Below, piece by piece: positions 1 to 11,400 of a DNA stretch of 64,000 nt. The translations under genes were made by a program, and so were the position numbers. Position 1 is the first letter of the stretch; each line of letters opens with the position of its first letter. This stretch comes from Jaapia argillacea MUCL 33604. Lineage: Eukaryota > Basidiomycota > Agaricomycetes > Jaapiales > Jaapiaceae. The stretch covers positions 1,514,593 through 1,578,592 of the forward strand of contig KL197713.1 in assembly GCA_000697665.1 (NCBI GenBank), read 5' to 3'. Below the pieces are notes generated by a model. It was not told where the DNA came from. It worked only from the letters and a program-made list of their open reading frames with translations, and did no database searches.

Positions 1-134
1 CTCCACTTCTCCGACCTCTGTGCGAATCGTTGACGGGATTCGTTGAAGGATCGGATTGGCTGAGTGGGTGGAAGGTCGGAAGGCTGGTGAAGGGGTGGGG
101 TGGGTGTGATTGGTGTGAAGTGGTGGTTGTGCAT
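1..134 (-). CDS. 5' end of an unidentified protein gene, truncated by the window edge
   Basis: On the minus strand an ATG at 134-132 opens a frame of 44 codons that reaches the window edge without a stop. The peptide starts MHNHHFTPITPTPPLHQPSD and continues polar and Pro/Ser/Arg-rich, like a disordered N-terminus. A TATATAAG box lies about 70 nt upstream at 210-203, a plausible core-promoter distance. No family can be recognised from so short a piece. The call rests on the open frame, the composition and the promoter-like box. A chance ORF is possible. Confidence 0.4.
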   Translation of the reverse strand, partial: MHNHHFTPITPTPPLHQPSDLPPTQPIRSFNESRQRFAQRSEKW

Positions 135-202
135 TGTGTGTGTGGTGTATCTGGGAGTGGTGTAACTTCAAGATGGGGAATTTCTGCATTGGGAAAGTTG
201 AA

Positions 203-210
203 CTTATATA
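203..210 (-). promoter_or_regulatory. TATA-like box for the left-edge gene
   Basis: On the minus strand the sequence TATATAAG lies about 70 nt upstream of the ATG at 134. It is the only good TATA match in this spacer. Assignment to the left-edge gene is by position only. Confidence 0.35.
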
Positions 211-1289
211 CGAGGGGTGGTTGAAAATGTCATGTGAAATGGGATGGAGGGCTAGAGACTTGGTCTACATTGAAATGGTGCGCGCATTGGAAAAGTCTTG
301 CGGTGGTGGGTGTACGCCCGAGAGGGTGCACTTTGCGGAGAGTTAATACGTGAGTCTGAGAGGGGGGGAGAAGGATATGGTGGATCCTTGTGGTAGGGGA
401 AGTGCGTACCTATACCGCATGCAACATCATAGCTCGAGCTTCGACGAGATCGATCCAATTCCAAGGTGATTGGGTGAAGCATAGAATCTATAGGTAAACA
501 ACTAAACAATCACACTGAATTGGAACCCTGCCCCGTAGGCGAGATGCACCGTGGTTTCGTGACGGCGCACACCAAATGGTTCGTTCGTCTGGAAAATCCG
601 GTGATCTACGTGCAGAAGCTACCTGTAGCCACCCAACCGTGACGCCGATTACTATCAGCCTGTCTCAAGGATGGGAGAGGTAGACTAAGAGGGGCTCACT
701 GGACTTGGGACGACGTTCCTGGTACGAAAGTTAATGGCCAGCAATCCTTTGATCTGGAGGCTCACCACAAACGCGTCACAGAAGAATGACTTGCTTCTCG
801 GACTGGGAAAAAATGCACAGGGAAATGCAGGTCTGTTTGAAAAATCACGTTTCTCTTCCTGGGGAATCTAGTTGCTTGTAGTAGACAATAGATTGACAGA
901 TGTGAAAGGTGGGAAGGGATCCTCCAGTCGTTTTCTTGAGTATTAAACGAGTTCGAGTCGAAGGGAAGTCTGGATCGGCTGACCCTCACAATCGAACTTT
1001 CGGTACGGGCAACTGATGTCTGAGTTAGAGAAGCGTTTAAACGAAAGCAAAGGAAAGCTCCTTGAAGATCAGACTCGAGTGTATTCATAGACGAGCAAAT
1101 ATTATTCTGTGCATATATGCACTCGAAGATATTTGTCTCCAAATCCAGGACAACCTCCGCCTGTGCACAATTACGCCTGGCATCTCTCACATTTCTGACT
1201 CGGAAGCCCGACTTCGTTCCAAGTCAACTTGACATCGAATCTCTACTCGTAACAATCACGAACGCATCGCCAACTCGGAATACCGGTTG
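211..1289. other. Intergenic, no gene seen
   Basis: This 1.1-kb stretch lies upstream of the glutaredoxin-like gene and upstream of the divergent left-edge gene. The open frames in it (for example minus 1190-762) have no recognisable motif and no convincing splice continuation. It probably holds the divergent promoters. Confidence 0.5.
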
Positions 1290-1773
1290 ATGGCAGCAAG
1301 GCTTGGTCGAATCGCCAGACTAACCCTCTACTCCGGTCCAAACTGCTCTCTCTGCGATGTCAGTCCCAACCTTCCCCCATCCTCCCCATCTCCAAACTAA
1401 CCACTTCCCACACAACCAAGATTGCCAAAGCAGAGCTCGCAAAAGTCCGACAATCAGTGAGTCACCTCACCAACTGTCTATGAGTTGATAGTCAGACTAA
1501 GACTGACTGTGGGTTTCGCGTTAGCGACAATTCCAACTAGAAGTGGTCAACATCCAAGACCCAGGCCAGGAAAAGTGGAAGAAGAAATATGTTTATTGGA
1601 TACCGGCTCTCCATCTCGAGGGGAAGGAAGTGACCAAGGGACGGTGGGATGCTCAGAACGTTCTGCAAGCTCTGAACGAATGGGAGCAGAGTCAAACACA
1701 GAATCAACCACCGTCCTCGAGTCAGCACCCATCCCCGACGCAGGATCCTCTGGCGAATTCGACGGACAACTGA
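1290..1773 (+). CDS. Glutaredoxin-like (DUF836-type) small protein
   Basis: Three exons, 1290-1358, 1421-1456 and 1525-1773, join in frame to give 117 residues. Introns of 62 and 68 nt have GT-AG ends. The N-terminus forms a thioredoxin-fold beta strand followed by a CxxC redox motif (TLYSGPNCSLCD, Cys19 and Cys22). The conserved second half, with VVNIQDPGQEKW, then YVYWIPALHLEGKEV and the WD near the end, matches the fungal glutaredoxin-like family that includes yeast YDR286C. The product is probably a small thiol-redox protein, and members are often mitochondrial. The last 94 nt of the gene overlap the start of the next gene in another frame. Start choice: the ATG directly precedes the domain. 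The family call is from memory of the domain pattern. Confidence 0.8.
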
Positions 1774-3323
1774 GCGACGCTCGGGTTGACGTTCCTATAT
1801 CCTCTGGTCACGATCCTCCTACCCAATCCCAACCTACCTACGACTACACCCAGTCCTATTCATACCAAGATTACACCTATTACTACGATTCTCAACCTTA
1901 CATATACTCCTTCGAACGCCAAGACTCACCCTGGGGCATCTGGCTCAACCTAGGTTCCTCCTCAATCCACTACGAACGTCACACCTCTTCCATCCTCGGC
2001 GACCACTTCTCCCCTCCTCCCTTTTCCTCCGATGAAGCCAATAAAGCACGATGTTTCAATTGTGGAGAGACGACGCATATGTTGAGCGGTTGTCCGGAAC
2101 GTCGAGATCGGGAATTGGTAGCGTTGACGAGGCAGTTGTGTGAGTTCTTCAAAGGGAGTGGGGGAGGTGTTGGGGGAGGGGAGAGGATACATGTTGTTGA
2201 GGAGTGGAAGAAGAAGAGGTTGGATTGGTTGGATGAATTTGAGCCTGGGCACGTACGGGGTAGGGAGTTGAGGGAAGCGCTGGCGTTGAGCGTTCCGAAC
2301 GTTGATGGCGGCGAAGGAGAGGAGGGAGAGGGAGAAGAGGATGGTGAGATAAAGGCTGAAGATATCGGAGAAGATGTACCTTGGTTGAGACATATGGCCA
2401 TCTGGGGATACCCACCTGGATGGATTGGTGAACGGGATCCGAGGGAGAGAGTTATGAGAAGGATTTTGGAAGTGGATTCTGATGATGACGGGGTGGATGA
2501 GGAGGAGAACGAAGAGTTTATGATTTGGGGAGATGCAGAGGAGGAAGGTGTTGATATTTCTAGGAGTATCGACGTGGAGGATTTGAGGGAGATGGCTACA
2601 GATTTTGAGGGCTTGAGGGAGGATGGGGCTGAGATGGGCGAGGGAGAGGGTGGCCATGACAAGAGCGCAGAGGGAGACGAGGAGTCTGACCGGGACGACA
2701 GTGATGCTGGGTCGGACCGTTCCTCTACATCCTCGACGAGTTCGAGTTCGCGCTCCCACAATACCTCCCATATCCATCCCTCTCCCAACCAACCCCATCG
2801 TTGGGCGACTTACCCACAAACCTATTTCTCCTCCTCCCTCCTCCCCATCTACAACGGCACCGCTTTACCTCCTCTCCCTTCTTCCTCTCCACCCCATTAT
2901 CGTCCGGCCTCCCCTCCATATCCTGATCGCGTTCGGCTCCCGGATCAAGGTTCCGATATTTCGAAGGATACTGTTGGGCAAGATAGAGATGAGTTGTGGA
3001 GACGGATCTTGTCTGGGGGTGTTCCTTTACCGCCGAAGACGGTTCCTGCTCGATCACCCCCGTTTCCTCACTATCCACCACCCCCTCCACCAGCTGAACC
3101 TCCTCCACCTTCCGAACCTCCACCTCCACCACCCTCTGAACCGCCGCCGCCGCCACCTTCCGAGCCTCCACCTCCACCACCTTCCGAACCGCCATCACCA
3201 CCACATCTCCCGCCTCTCCCGCCTCTCCCGCCTCTCCCACCTCTTGTTACCCAGACATCGGTCCTTCGTCCACCCACAAACACATCCGATGACGGCGACA
3301 GTGACATGGACCTCTCCGATTAG
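1680..3323 (+). CDS. ZCCHC8-like zinc-knuckle/PSP-motif protein
   Basis: One long open frame of 547 residues runs from the ATG at 1680 (an in-frame upstream ATG at 1485 lies inside the preceding gene's intron). It holds a CCHC zinc knuckle (CFNCGETTHMLSGC, about residues 124-138) and, after an acidic stretch, a PSP-type motif (GYPPGWIGERDP, about 240-255). This is the order found in ZCCHC8 and related spliceosome/NEXT nuclear-exosome adaptor proteins. The rest is low complexity: a Tyr-rich N-terminus, Asp/Glu-rich middle, Ser-rich linker, and a C-terminus with four PPPPSEPP-type repeats. The likely role is nuclear RNA surveillance or splicing. Unusually, the first 94 nt overlap the upstream glutaredoxin-like gene in a different frame. 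The exact start is uncertain. Confidence 0.72.
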   Translation: MGAESNTESTTVLESAPIPDAGSSGEFDGQLSDARVDVPISSGHDPPTQSQPTYDYTQSYSYQDYTYYYDSQPYIYSFERQDSPWGIWLNLGSSSIHYERHTSSILGDHFSPPPFSSDEANKARCFNCGETTHMLSGCPERRDRELVALTRQLCEFFKGSGGGVGGGERIHVVEEWKKKRLDWLDEFEPGHVRGRELREALALSVPNVDGGEGEEGEGEEDGEIKAEDIGEDVPWLRHMAIWGYPPGWIGERDPRERVMRRILEVDSDDDGVDEEENEEFMIWGDAEEEGVDISRSIDVEDLREMATDFEGLREDGAEMGEGEGGHDKSAEGDEESDRDDSDAGSDRSSTSSTSSSSRSHNTSHIHPSPNQPHRWATYPQTYFSSSLLPIYNGTALPPLPSSSPPHYRPASPPYPDRVRLPDQGSDISKDTVGQDRDELWRRILSGGVPLPPKTVPARSPPFPHYPPPPPPAEPPPPSEPPPPPPSEPPPPPPSEPPPPPPSEPPSPPHLPPLPPLPPLPPLVTQTSVLRPPTNTSDDGDSDMDLSD

Positions 3324-3852
3324 TTCTTTATCTGAGCATATACCTTACTTGTTTATACCATTTCCGACCCCCTTGGTGAACCAAACTGGACACGAGATAC
3401 TGAGAGACCAAAATCATATCATTTTTATTGTGAGCTCACTCAACAGTAGAGTGACAACAAATGACAAGCTGGTTGTACAACAACAAAGCCGTACTATCAA
3501 CCAAGAATTAGACGAGCACAACCCTCGAGGAAGTGACTAGTCAGTGTATACAGTACACAATATGGCTACAGTGGGTGGTGAGCTCGAATAGAGGGGTGAC
3601 AAGTACAGTATTCAACCAGCGATAGAGGGAGAAAATGGTGTGAGGATGAACAAGTCCATTTTTACTAGATACCAGTCCAGTCGTTCATGGTTTTGGGTCG
3701 TTCGCTCGGGGGATGGGCGTGGTGCTCGTGTATGGATAGAGTTATCGCGAGGGGTCGTTCGTGTGTTTGAGCATCAAGCTGGTTGGTTGGGCCTTGTCGT
3801 GTCGTGGAGGGGAGTCGGTTCGTGCACTTGAGGGCCAGGGAGGAGGGAGAGA
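3324..3852. other. Spacer between convergent genes
   Basis: This 529-nt stretch lies between the stop codons of the zinc-knuckle gene (plus) and the four-helix membrane protein gene (minus). It should hold both 3' UTRs. No independent gene is supported. Confidence 0.55.
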
Positions 3853-4857
3853 TTAGATGGCAGTTGGACTTGATTCGAAAGTCGGGACACTAGCGCGGGT
3901 TGCTGGAGGCGGAGTCTCCGATCGTGGAGGGTTGACGGGTCTCGGGACATATCTCGGCAGACTCTCAACAGGTTTCGAGATCATAAACCCTTTCAAGCCC
4001 GCAGCCTTCTCCCCCTGTCTCCCAAACCCATACCCAACCTTCTCACTCCCAGACCTCACACTCCCAAAGCTACTGCCCGAACCCCTCCTTCCTGAATAAG
4101 GCGAAGCGCTCCTGGAGGAACTACCTTTCTCTTCGACGAACTCGGGTAGGATACCTTTGTTTTGTTCGCGCCAGGATGTGAGGGAACGTTTGGATTTGGC
4201 TGATTCGCGGAAGATGAGGCCGAGGAGCATGTTGAGGCATCCGAGGGAGAAGAGGAAGAAGGCGGAGACGAGGGTGAAGGAGTCTACGTGGTGTGAGAGG
4301 ATGGTTGCGCCGATTCTTTGGAATGGAAGTTAATTAGATATTAGGGATGCGGAGGGGAGAGGGGGAAGACTTACAGGCATTGAAAGATCCCGATAGGACC
4401 GAGACCGAATTCTCGTCCGAGAACGGGGAAGAAACGTTCGAAGAAGGCAGCTGGCCAACCGAGTTCGGAGAGAATGAGGATGATGACCTGGAAGATGATG
4501 AGGAGTCTGTTGAGGACTGCCCAGAAGGCGCCGGCGGGTTGGTTGGGGACTGTGCTTCCCCTGTAGACGTTATGGTGTCAGGTACGTTGGAGGGGAGAGG
4601 GGAAAGGAGGGAACGTACATGATATAATCACAATCTTCCATTCCATCGGTCTCGGAGTCTCCCTTGAGGAAGGTGTTGACTGCTTCGACATCGTGTACCA
4701 TGACGACGATGCTACTGCAGAAAACGAGGATGAGAGCGATGATGCTCAAGGCGCGAGCAATATTGAGGCCGATGAAGATATCTACAGCCAGACGGTCAAA
4801 CTCCCGAACATTCGGGAAAGTGGCAGGTGGGGACTCACATCCACGAGGAGGCAACAT
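3853..4857 (-). CDS. Conserved basidiomycete four-helix membrane protein (DUF7598-like)
   Basis: Four exons on the minus strand, 4857-4839, 4781-4619, 4560-4375 and 4315-3853, splice in frame through 57-59 nt GT-AG introns to give 276 residues. The protein begins MLPPRGYIFIGLNIARAL and has four hydrophobic segments: residues 7-33, an LLIIFQVIILILSELGW helix, a FGLGPIGIFQCLIGATIL helix, and FTLVSAFFLFSLGCLNMLLG. A basic Ser/Gly-rich cytosolic tail follows, with repeated RSGSEK-like and RRGSGSSFGS segments. I recognise the pattern as a basidiomycete membrane family of unknown function. The family number is from memory. The 19-nt first exon was placed because it restores the expected MLPPRGYIF start. 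Confidence 0.78.
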
Positions 4858-6193
4858 CTTGATGGTCGAGTTTGGAACGAGGGAGTGACGACGTTTAAAA
4901 ACAATTGGACTTGAAGTTGATATCGCGTAAAAATGAAGGTCGTATGGGTGAACCAGCACCAAGAGTCTAAAGGGGCGGGTTTCCGAGAAGAGGGAGGAAA
5001 AGACCTGCTTGAGATTGAAAGGTGGTGCTTTCCCCTTTAATCATGGAGCGTTTTTATACGGGCGGAGGATTGGCAACCGATGGGAAAAGATGGGCCTTGA
5101 GGCTATTGTCTATTGAACCGGAGAATGAAGTGCGCAACGACATTGTTGCCGCGACCATTGTGCTTCGTGAATGGGCCTTTTGATGAATGTGCAAGAGGGA
5201 CAATGAACGCTTGTCGACCGTAACGTAATGGCGGGAATCTCCCATGATTGTCCTTGGTTCAAAACTCCGACGTGGATACACAACGCTTTGCTCTTTTGTA
5301 TTCGTCGGAGAAGTATCGTCGGTTTCCTTATCTATTCTGAAGCCAGCAAGCTGGAGAAATCTCCTTGTCTCTAGCTGGCTACTGGGTCAGCCATCGACGG
5401 GCTTCCATCAGTTCCACTGCCTCCGTGAGAGCCATCTTTCTTTTGTTTTTCTCGGTACCGATTGCAAAGGACTGCAACGCGTACTTACTTGCTATTGGTA
5501 GTCCTTGGTTGGCCCAAGTTGAGGTCGCCCACATCGTGCAAGTGCGAACGACTGCTGCGGACAATGCTCTCTGACCTTCCCATTTCGCCTTTTCTCTCAT
5601 ATCAAGTGTCGAAACCTGGTGTTATGGCATTGTCCTGATACCTACTTTCATTCTGCCCCCTCCCTCGGGCCCTCGCCAGAAGTATGTTGACCTGCGGAAG
5701 TAACAAGATCCCCTTCGCCAAGTCACTCGATCCTCGCTAATACTAGTTAGGCTATGTACATAGTCGAGATAGCTCTGCGCTCGATGCCCTTCAGCCCACA
5801 TCCCAGAGCTACGTACTTATCTATGCCAAGCCGAGCCCCTGATATTGTTGTCTCTTTGGTTTCCCTCCCACACCAGTTCTATGTCAATCCCCAACCTCTT
5901 GTACAAGAACCGGCGAGGCGGAACTACATCACTATCTCTTGTTCTGTCTTTGATCTAACTCGACTACATACGAAAGAAATGTCCTCACCTGGTTCATGGT
6001 CATCGATCAGGTCCAGGATAACGTGGAAGTTACCACCCGAGTTCCACATCTGAGAGTGACCAGCACTGAGAGCAGGTAGGGCCAGCGTCTGCCACCGCAG
6101 CACGTGATCGCCATTTTAGGGTAAGCGATGCCCATATCCAGCCAAGGCTTCGATCTTGGTCGTCCAGTCCAACGGCGAACAGCAAAAGCAACC
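4858..6193. other. Long divergent promoter region
   Basis: This 1.3-kb region separates the starts of the minus-strand membrane protein and the plus-strand GH16 gene. Short open frames exist on both strands but none has recognisable domains or splice continuation. An in-frame ATG at 6128 could extend the GH16 N-terminus by 22 residues. Confidence 0.5.
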
Positions 6194-7940
6194 ATGTCGG
6201 CGTCGCCAGCCACCGTCTCGCTTCTCCTTGTTCTCTTCGCCTCCATATTCCTCCTGTCCGCTTCGCTACTATACCAGCGCTTCCACATCAACTCAGCCAT
6301 TGCCAGCCCGTACAAGCCTATCGACGTACCCAGTCTTTACTCGTCAGTCTCCAGCATACACCTTCTGCCGTCGCGCTCTTATGCTGCTCCTGTCTACGCT
6401 GGTTCTTGGTTTGGTGGGTGTACCGTGTGTTACGGGATGGGGTCTGGATGTTGGTAGTACACATTATCGGATAAACGAAACGTATATCGGTTATGACTTT
6501 TTGGACAAGTGGACTTGGGAGACGTTGGATGACCCTACACATGGGAGGGTCGATTATATTGATCAGAGGACTGCTTTGCAGACTAACCTTTCATATGGTT
6601 CGTCTCTTCTCCCTCATTGTTACTCTCAAACCTAACCTATGGAACCTCACCACAGCAACTCCTACCACATTCTACATGTCCGCCGATTCCCATTCCACCA
6701 TCCCGCCTTCTTCAAGAGGTCGCCCTTCAGTCCGTATAACCTCCCAGGACATATTCGCGGACTCGCTTATTGTCCTCGACCTTGCGCATATGCCTGAAGG
6801 TTGTGCTACTTGGCCGGCGTTTTGGACGTTGAGTGCTGGGAAACATGGGGGATGGCCGAATGGAGGAGAGATTGATATTGTTGAAGGTGAGTGGGGGTAT
6901 TGGTGTTTGGATCGTGGTGAGACGGACGTTGAAGATGAAGATTTCGGTCGTGACAGGTGTGAATAACCAAGCTGCCAACCTCGCTTCCCTCCATACTACG
7001 TCCAATTGTCAAATGCCACAACAGAGATTCCAATCTGGGTCCGTACTATATCCACTTCTGCGCTCACCCTCCACCTCATTTATCCCTCATACCAGAACTA
7101 CGACGTCGACGAATTGCGATGCTGCGGTAGCTTCCAACACTGGTTGTGGGGTATCTTTTTCCAAGGTTGCGACATATGGTAGTGCGTTTAATAATGCTGG
7201 GGGAGGGTGGTATGTGATGATGAGGGGTGGAGGTGGGGTTAAAGTTTGGTTTTGGGGGAGGGGTGATGTGAGTCCTACATTTTTTTTCGTTTGAGGGGCT
7301 TTTAGGGGTTACTTTTTTTGTCTGGGATGGATATATTCGCTATATTTAGTTCATCCATTGTCTCTGCCTTTGACCCCGCTGACCTCTATTCGTCTCTAGC
7401 CAACGACTCCCATCGAGATTAGAGATGGGTGGGATGATTTTTATGGAGCGGATTTGTCTTGGGGGTTCCCGGAGGCTTCGTTCCCGATGTATGGGTCTGG
7501 TCCGTCTGGTGGGCCTCTCGGTTCGCCTATAATTGGTGGAGGAGAGAGTGGGGAGATGGGAGGAGGATGTGGGTATGAAGACCATTTTGATGAGCATAGA
7601 ATGGTCTTTGATTTGACTTTTTGTGTGAGCGTTATGTTCTTGACTTCGTTCCTCACGTTTGGTTTTGGTTTTGTTTGGTTGTTGTCGTGTGGATGAACTC
7701 GAGCTGATTTACCTTTTGGGTGTGTTTAGGGAGATTGGGCGGGTTCTGTTTGGCCCATGTCGGGATGTGCTGCTGGGAGTTGTGAAGATTGTGAGTGGTT
7801 GGGTTTCTTATTCTTTGGTGAACGCTGTGGTTTGCTCATGTGCGGATTGTAATGGGATAGATGTGAATGATAACCCCAAGGCTTTTGCGAACGCTTATTG
7901 GGAGGTTAATTCTGTTAGGGTTTATACACCGCATATGTGA
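6194..7940 (+). CDS. GH16 family endo-beta-glucanase (laminarinase-like)
   Basis: Exons 6194-6342, 6458-6597, 6656-6886, 6957-7038, 7096-7267, 7400-7624, 7730-7790 and 7861-7940 join in frame to about 379 residues. The GH16 core is clear: the catalytic GGEIDIVEG motif (two Glu around Asp) preceded by WPAFWTLSAGKHGGWPN and followed by VNNQAANLASLHTT. The typical DLTFCGDWAGSVW and SCEDYVNDNP...NAYWEVNSVRVY ends are also present. It should cleave beta-1,3(4)-glucans at the cell surface or outside. In this model residues 6-27 form a signal anchor. If the 115-nt first intron is retained, an ATG at 6381 instead gives a signal-peptide-like start (MLLLSTLVLGLVGVPCVTG) in the same frame. The N-terminus is the uncertain part. 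Confidence 0.85.
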
Positions 7941-8429
7941 TTGTGCTACCCGCGCCGAACGAATTGGGGTATTATGGGAGGTTGTGGACAGTTTTTTTGG
8001 ACACTGCCCTCAAGTTCTGCCCGACACCATTGTTGCCGTCGCGTTCGTTTACTAAGATTCGCTGCGTGGACGTTTCAGTTTTGTTGCTGTGGTGCACATA
8101 CTAGATTATATAGATTTGTAGACTGGATTTTAGCATAATACAGTACTGTTATGTGGCCTTGGCTGGAGGCTCGTCTGTTCAGGAGGCTTACGAGGCATTG
8201 GGGATGGTTCGTATGGAGACTTGGAGTGGGGTTAGGTCCTAGTGACACGTGTATAGCCATAAGTACTTATTATGATCGACTATGCCCAAATATGGAAATT
8301 GACCCAAATAGGAAGGTTCGGGAGGTCACGAATGCGACATGTGATACGTAACAGATCACCTTCTTCACAAGTTGCAGCTTGCAGTCAATTGGTGGTATCA
8401 CCACATCGAAGCTTTGGGGGCGTTTAACA
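7941..8429. other. Intergenic between GH16 and oxygenase genes
   Basis: This 489-nt spacer lies between two plus-strand genes and should contain the GH16 3' UTR and the oxygenase promoter. An in-frame ATG at 8379 could lengthen the oxygenase by 17 residues. Nothing else is seen. Confidence 0.5.
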
Positions 8430-11400
8430 ATGGACGAGGACCAGTCCAATGTTCACCATGAACTCCCAAATCCCGGCACCGACACCTCTGGCAGTCGTGC
8501 CTCGGCTGGGCCGGACGACGCGGAAGCATCCCGACTTGTCGAACAAAATTTGGTGTCGATGCCTGCTCTTGCTACCCCGTCGGATATATCTCATACAGCC
8601 GAGGGCGATTCCGAGCAAGTGGACCAGGTAGTACCAGATGACAGTCCCGTTGAACCGGAAGAGCACCGCCAGGCCTGTTTAGCGATTGGTAGTGGGGTGG
8701 AGGAAGGGGAGGGTGATGTATTGCCAGCTGATGGGCAAGCAGAGACTCTACTTGGCTCAGAACTACCTCCAGTGGCTTTGCATACCCAGATGGTGGAGCA
8801 GCCTGACAGCGAAGCTATGGTCATTGGTGACGACGGTTTGGATCCTTCTGGGGAGGAAGAAGGCCAGGCTGGTGATAGTGATAGCCATAGCGAGGATACG
8901 TCTGGGAGTGACGACGAATCAGATGGGCCCTCCATTGATAATCCCTCTGTCAACATCAGGGTAATTTTTCCTCTAAGCTCATAACCACCGCTCCATCCTG
9001 ACTTACTTTTTTGTAGGACGATCTCGAAGAAGCCCTGGAAGGATCCTTGGAATTCAAAGGGTCTTTCTCGTTCGACCGTTCATATCCAGATGCACCCAAC
9101 CCGTTGCTCAGACTGGCAGACCTTGGAAATATAGGACTCCCGCTTAGTGAACGAGAAGCGCAGGTGATCAAAACGCGGTGTATACAAGCTCCTTTTGGAC
9201 AAGGTGAAAGGACTGTGGTGGATACTGCCGTTAGAGATACTTGGGAGATGGACGCTAATCAGGTTCGTTGGTGGTTTTGACCTCCCCGATTAATACTGTC
9301 AACTGATGCGTGAATTAGGTATCGTTTGATAACCCGAGATGGGCGGCATTCTTGGATGGTGTTGTCAGAGATGTTTGTGCTGCCCTTGGAGTCGACTTTG
9401 CGATAAGTCAGCCTCGATGTGAACTTTACAAGCTCCTTCTCTATGAAACTGGCTCACAGTAAGTACCTTGTTGTTGTAATGATTTATCAATACAACTCAA
9501 CTATATCCCTCCCCTCCAGCTTCCTACCTCATCAAGAGTGAGTCAACTCCAATCAGTCTCGTCATCGTCTGACATCTACCTGAACAGCACTGAAAAGGCC
9601 AACGGAATGTTCGCCACAATCATCATCGTACTGCCCTCCCGTTTCACTGGAGGCGCCGCACATCTCTCCCACGGCGGTCTTTCCAAAGTCGTCGATTCCA
9701 GCTCTCAAAGTCGATCTCAAACAACCGTGCTCGCTTGGTATACGGACGTCACTCACGAGATCAAACCAATCACGAGTGGATTTAGGCTGGCGCTCTCGTT
9801 TAACCTTGTTCACACTACGAATGCCCTACGTCCAGTCCTCCCCGCTACACATGAATGTGTCAACCGACTTCGGAATGTGCTTCTTTCGTGGAAGAGGGAT
9901 GCCAAGGAGGGAGAGGAGTCTTGCCCGGAGAAGATTATGTGCCTTCTTCAGCATAAGTATGCTCAGGCGGGGTTGAAGGCCAGTGCTTTGAAGGGGATCG
10001 ATGCGCATAAAATGGCGTTGTTGGATTTGTTGGCGAAGGAGCTTGGGTTCAGACTTGGTTTGGCGAGCGTTGAATGCCATTTGTCGGGCTGTGCGGATGA
10101 TGAGTTTGGATATCGAGAAAGAGATAGGTGGCGTCGATGTTCGGAGGAAGCTAGTGAAGGTATGGGAGATGAAGTGTCTATGGCTGAGGTATCTCGTCTC
10201 TTGGTTCCATTGTTTTCATTAGGACTTTGTGCTGATTGGGGCTTGTTCTTAGGTATCTGACCGGGATATGACGGTCACGAAGTTGACTGATCTGGATGGG
10301 AACCTCCTGCGAAATGACTTACCTTGCGATGCCGAGAATGAAACGATTCCATCCGACCTCGAGGAAGTTGTCGAACAGGGTCCACATGACAAACAAGAGT
10401 ATGAAGGTTATATGGGCAATGTAAGTCAATTCCTTATCGCCCATCACAGTTACTGATCCTACTCTTAGGGAGCTGGTTCCCTCGAGCGATGTACGTAGCC
10501 TCTTCATCACCTGATACCATGTCAGCTGATTATATGCTATAACCCAGGGTACCGCCGCACCGTCTTGGTCATTTGGCCCGATGAAAACCACTTCGCCATC
10601 GTGTACAGTGGTGGGAACTTCCAGCTGGCGTTGAACCAGCTACGTGATTCCCCATCGACCAAGCCCACGAAGATGGAAGTAGATCTCCTTGAGTACATAC
10701 TTCTCGCAGCGATACTTGGTGAACATCCTCGGGCAAACGTTTTGAAGGTTGTATGCGGAGTCGCGTGTAAATGGGAGGACCGGGATCTATGGCTTCGAGC
10801 TGTGGTGGCTTGTGGAGGGGATAAGTCGTTTGCTGGTCCTGGTAATGGGAATATCTTGAAAGGAGTGGAGACTTTTGGTTTTGAGCCCATCAGACCCATG
10901 TACGTCCTCCAATCAGATCGTATCTGACAACGGCCGACTGATTGATACACATGACAGAATCGAACGTATTCTGAGACAAGATCCCAGCAACACGGCTCGT
11001 TATGCATTCCTCAACGAATTGGAAGCTTTTCAGCCGCCCGATGAAACAATGGTTTCGTGGTTGGAAGTCCAACATGAACTGGTCACTCGGTCGCTTGCTC
11101 AACCTGGTACTCACGAGAAACAACTTCTCGTCGATATTGCGAAGAAATATGGAGGGCTGAAGTTCTTGAAAGACGTGTACGTCCAGCTCTTCAGATTCGA
11201 AATCACTCCGAACTCTTTCTCCTAGCATTCTACCGCAAGTTATTACCAATGCCGGTCCACAATTCCTTCTCGGATGGGCTATCCTGCTTCACGACCAACG
11301 GAACGATCTGGCCCCTAACGAAGCTGACATCTCCGTCCTGGCTCAAATCACAAGTGATTTGATATCGCTGTCCATTTCAAAGACGAACTTCTTCGCCGTT

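Noticed and set aside
1962-2819. Long minus-strand open frames opposite the zinc-knuckle gene (285 and 269 codons)
   Set aside because: They mirror low-complexity coding sequence on the other strand, have no domain, and the plus frame carries a clear zinc knuckle and PSP motif.
2725-3307. Gly/Glu-rich minus-strand frames over the Pro-rich repeat
   Set aside because: They are shadows of the CCACCTCC repeats that code for the Pro-rich C-terminus on the plus strand.
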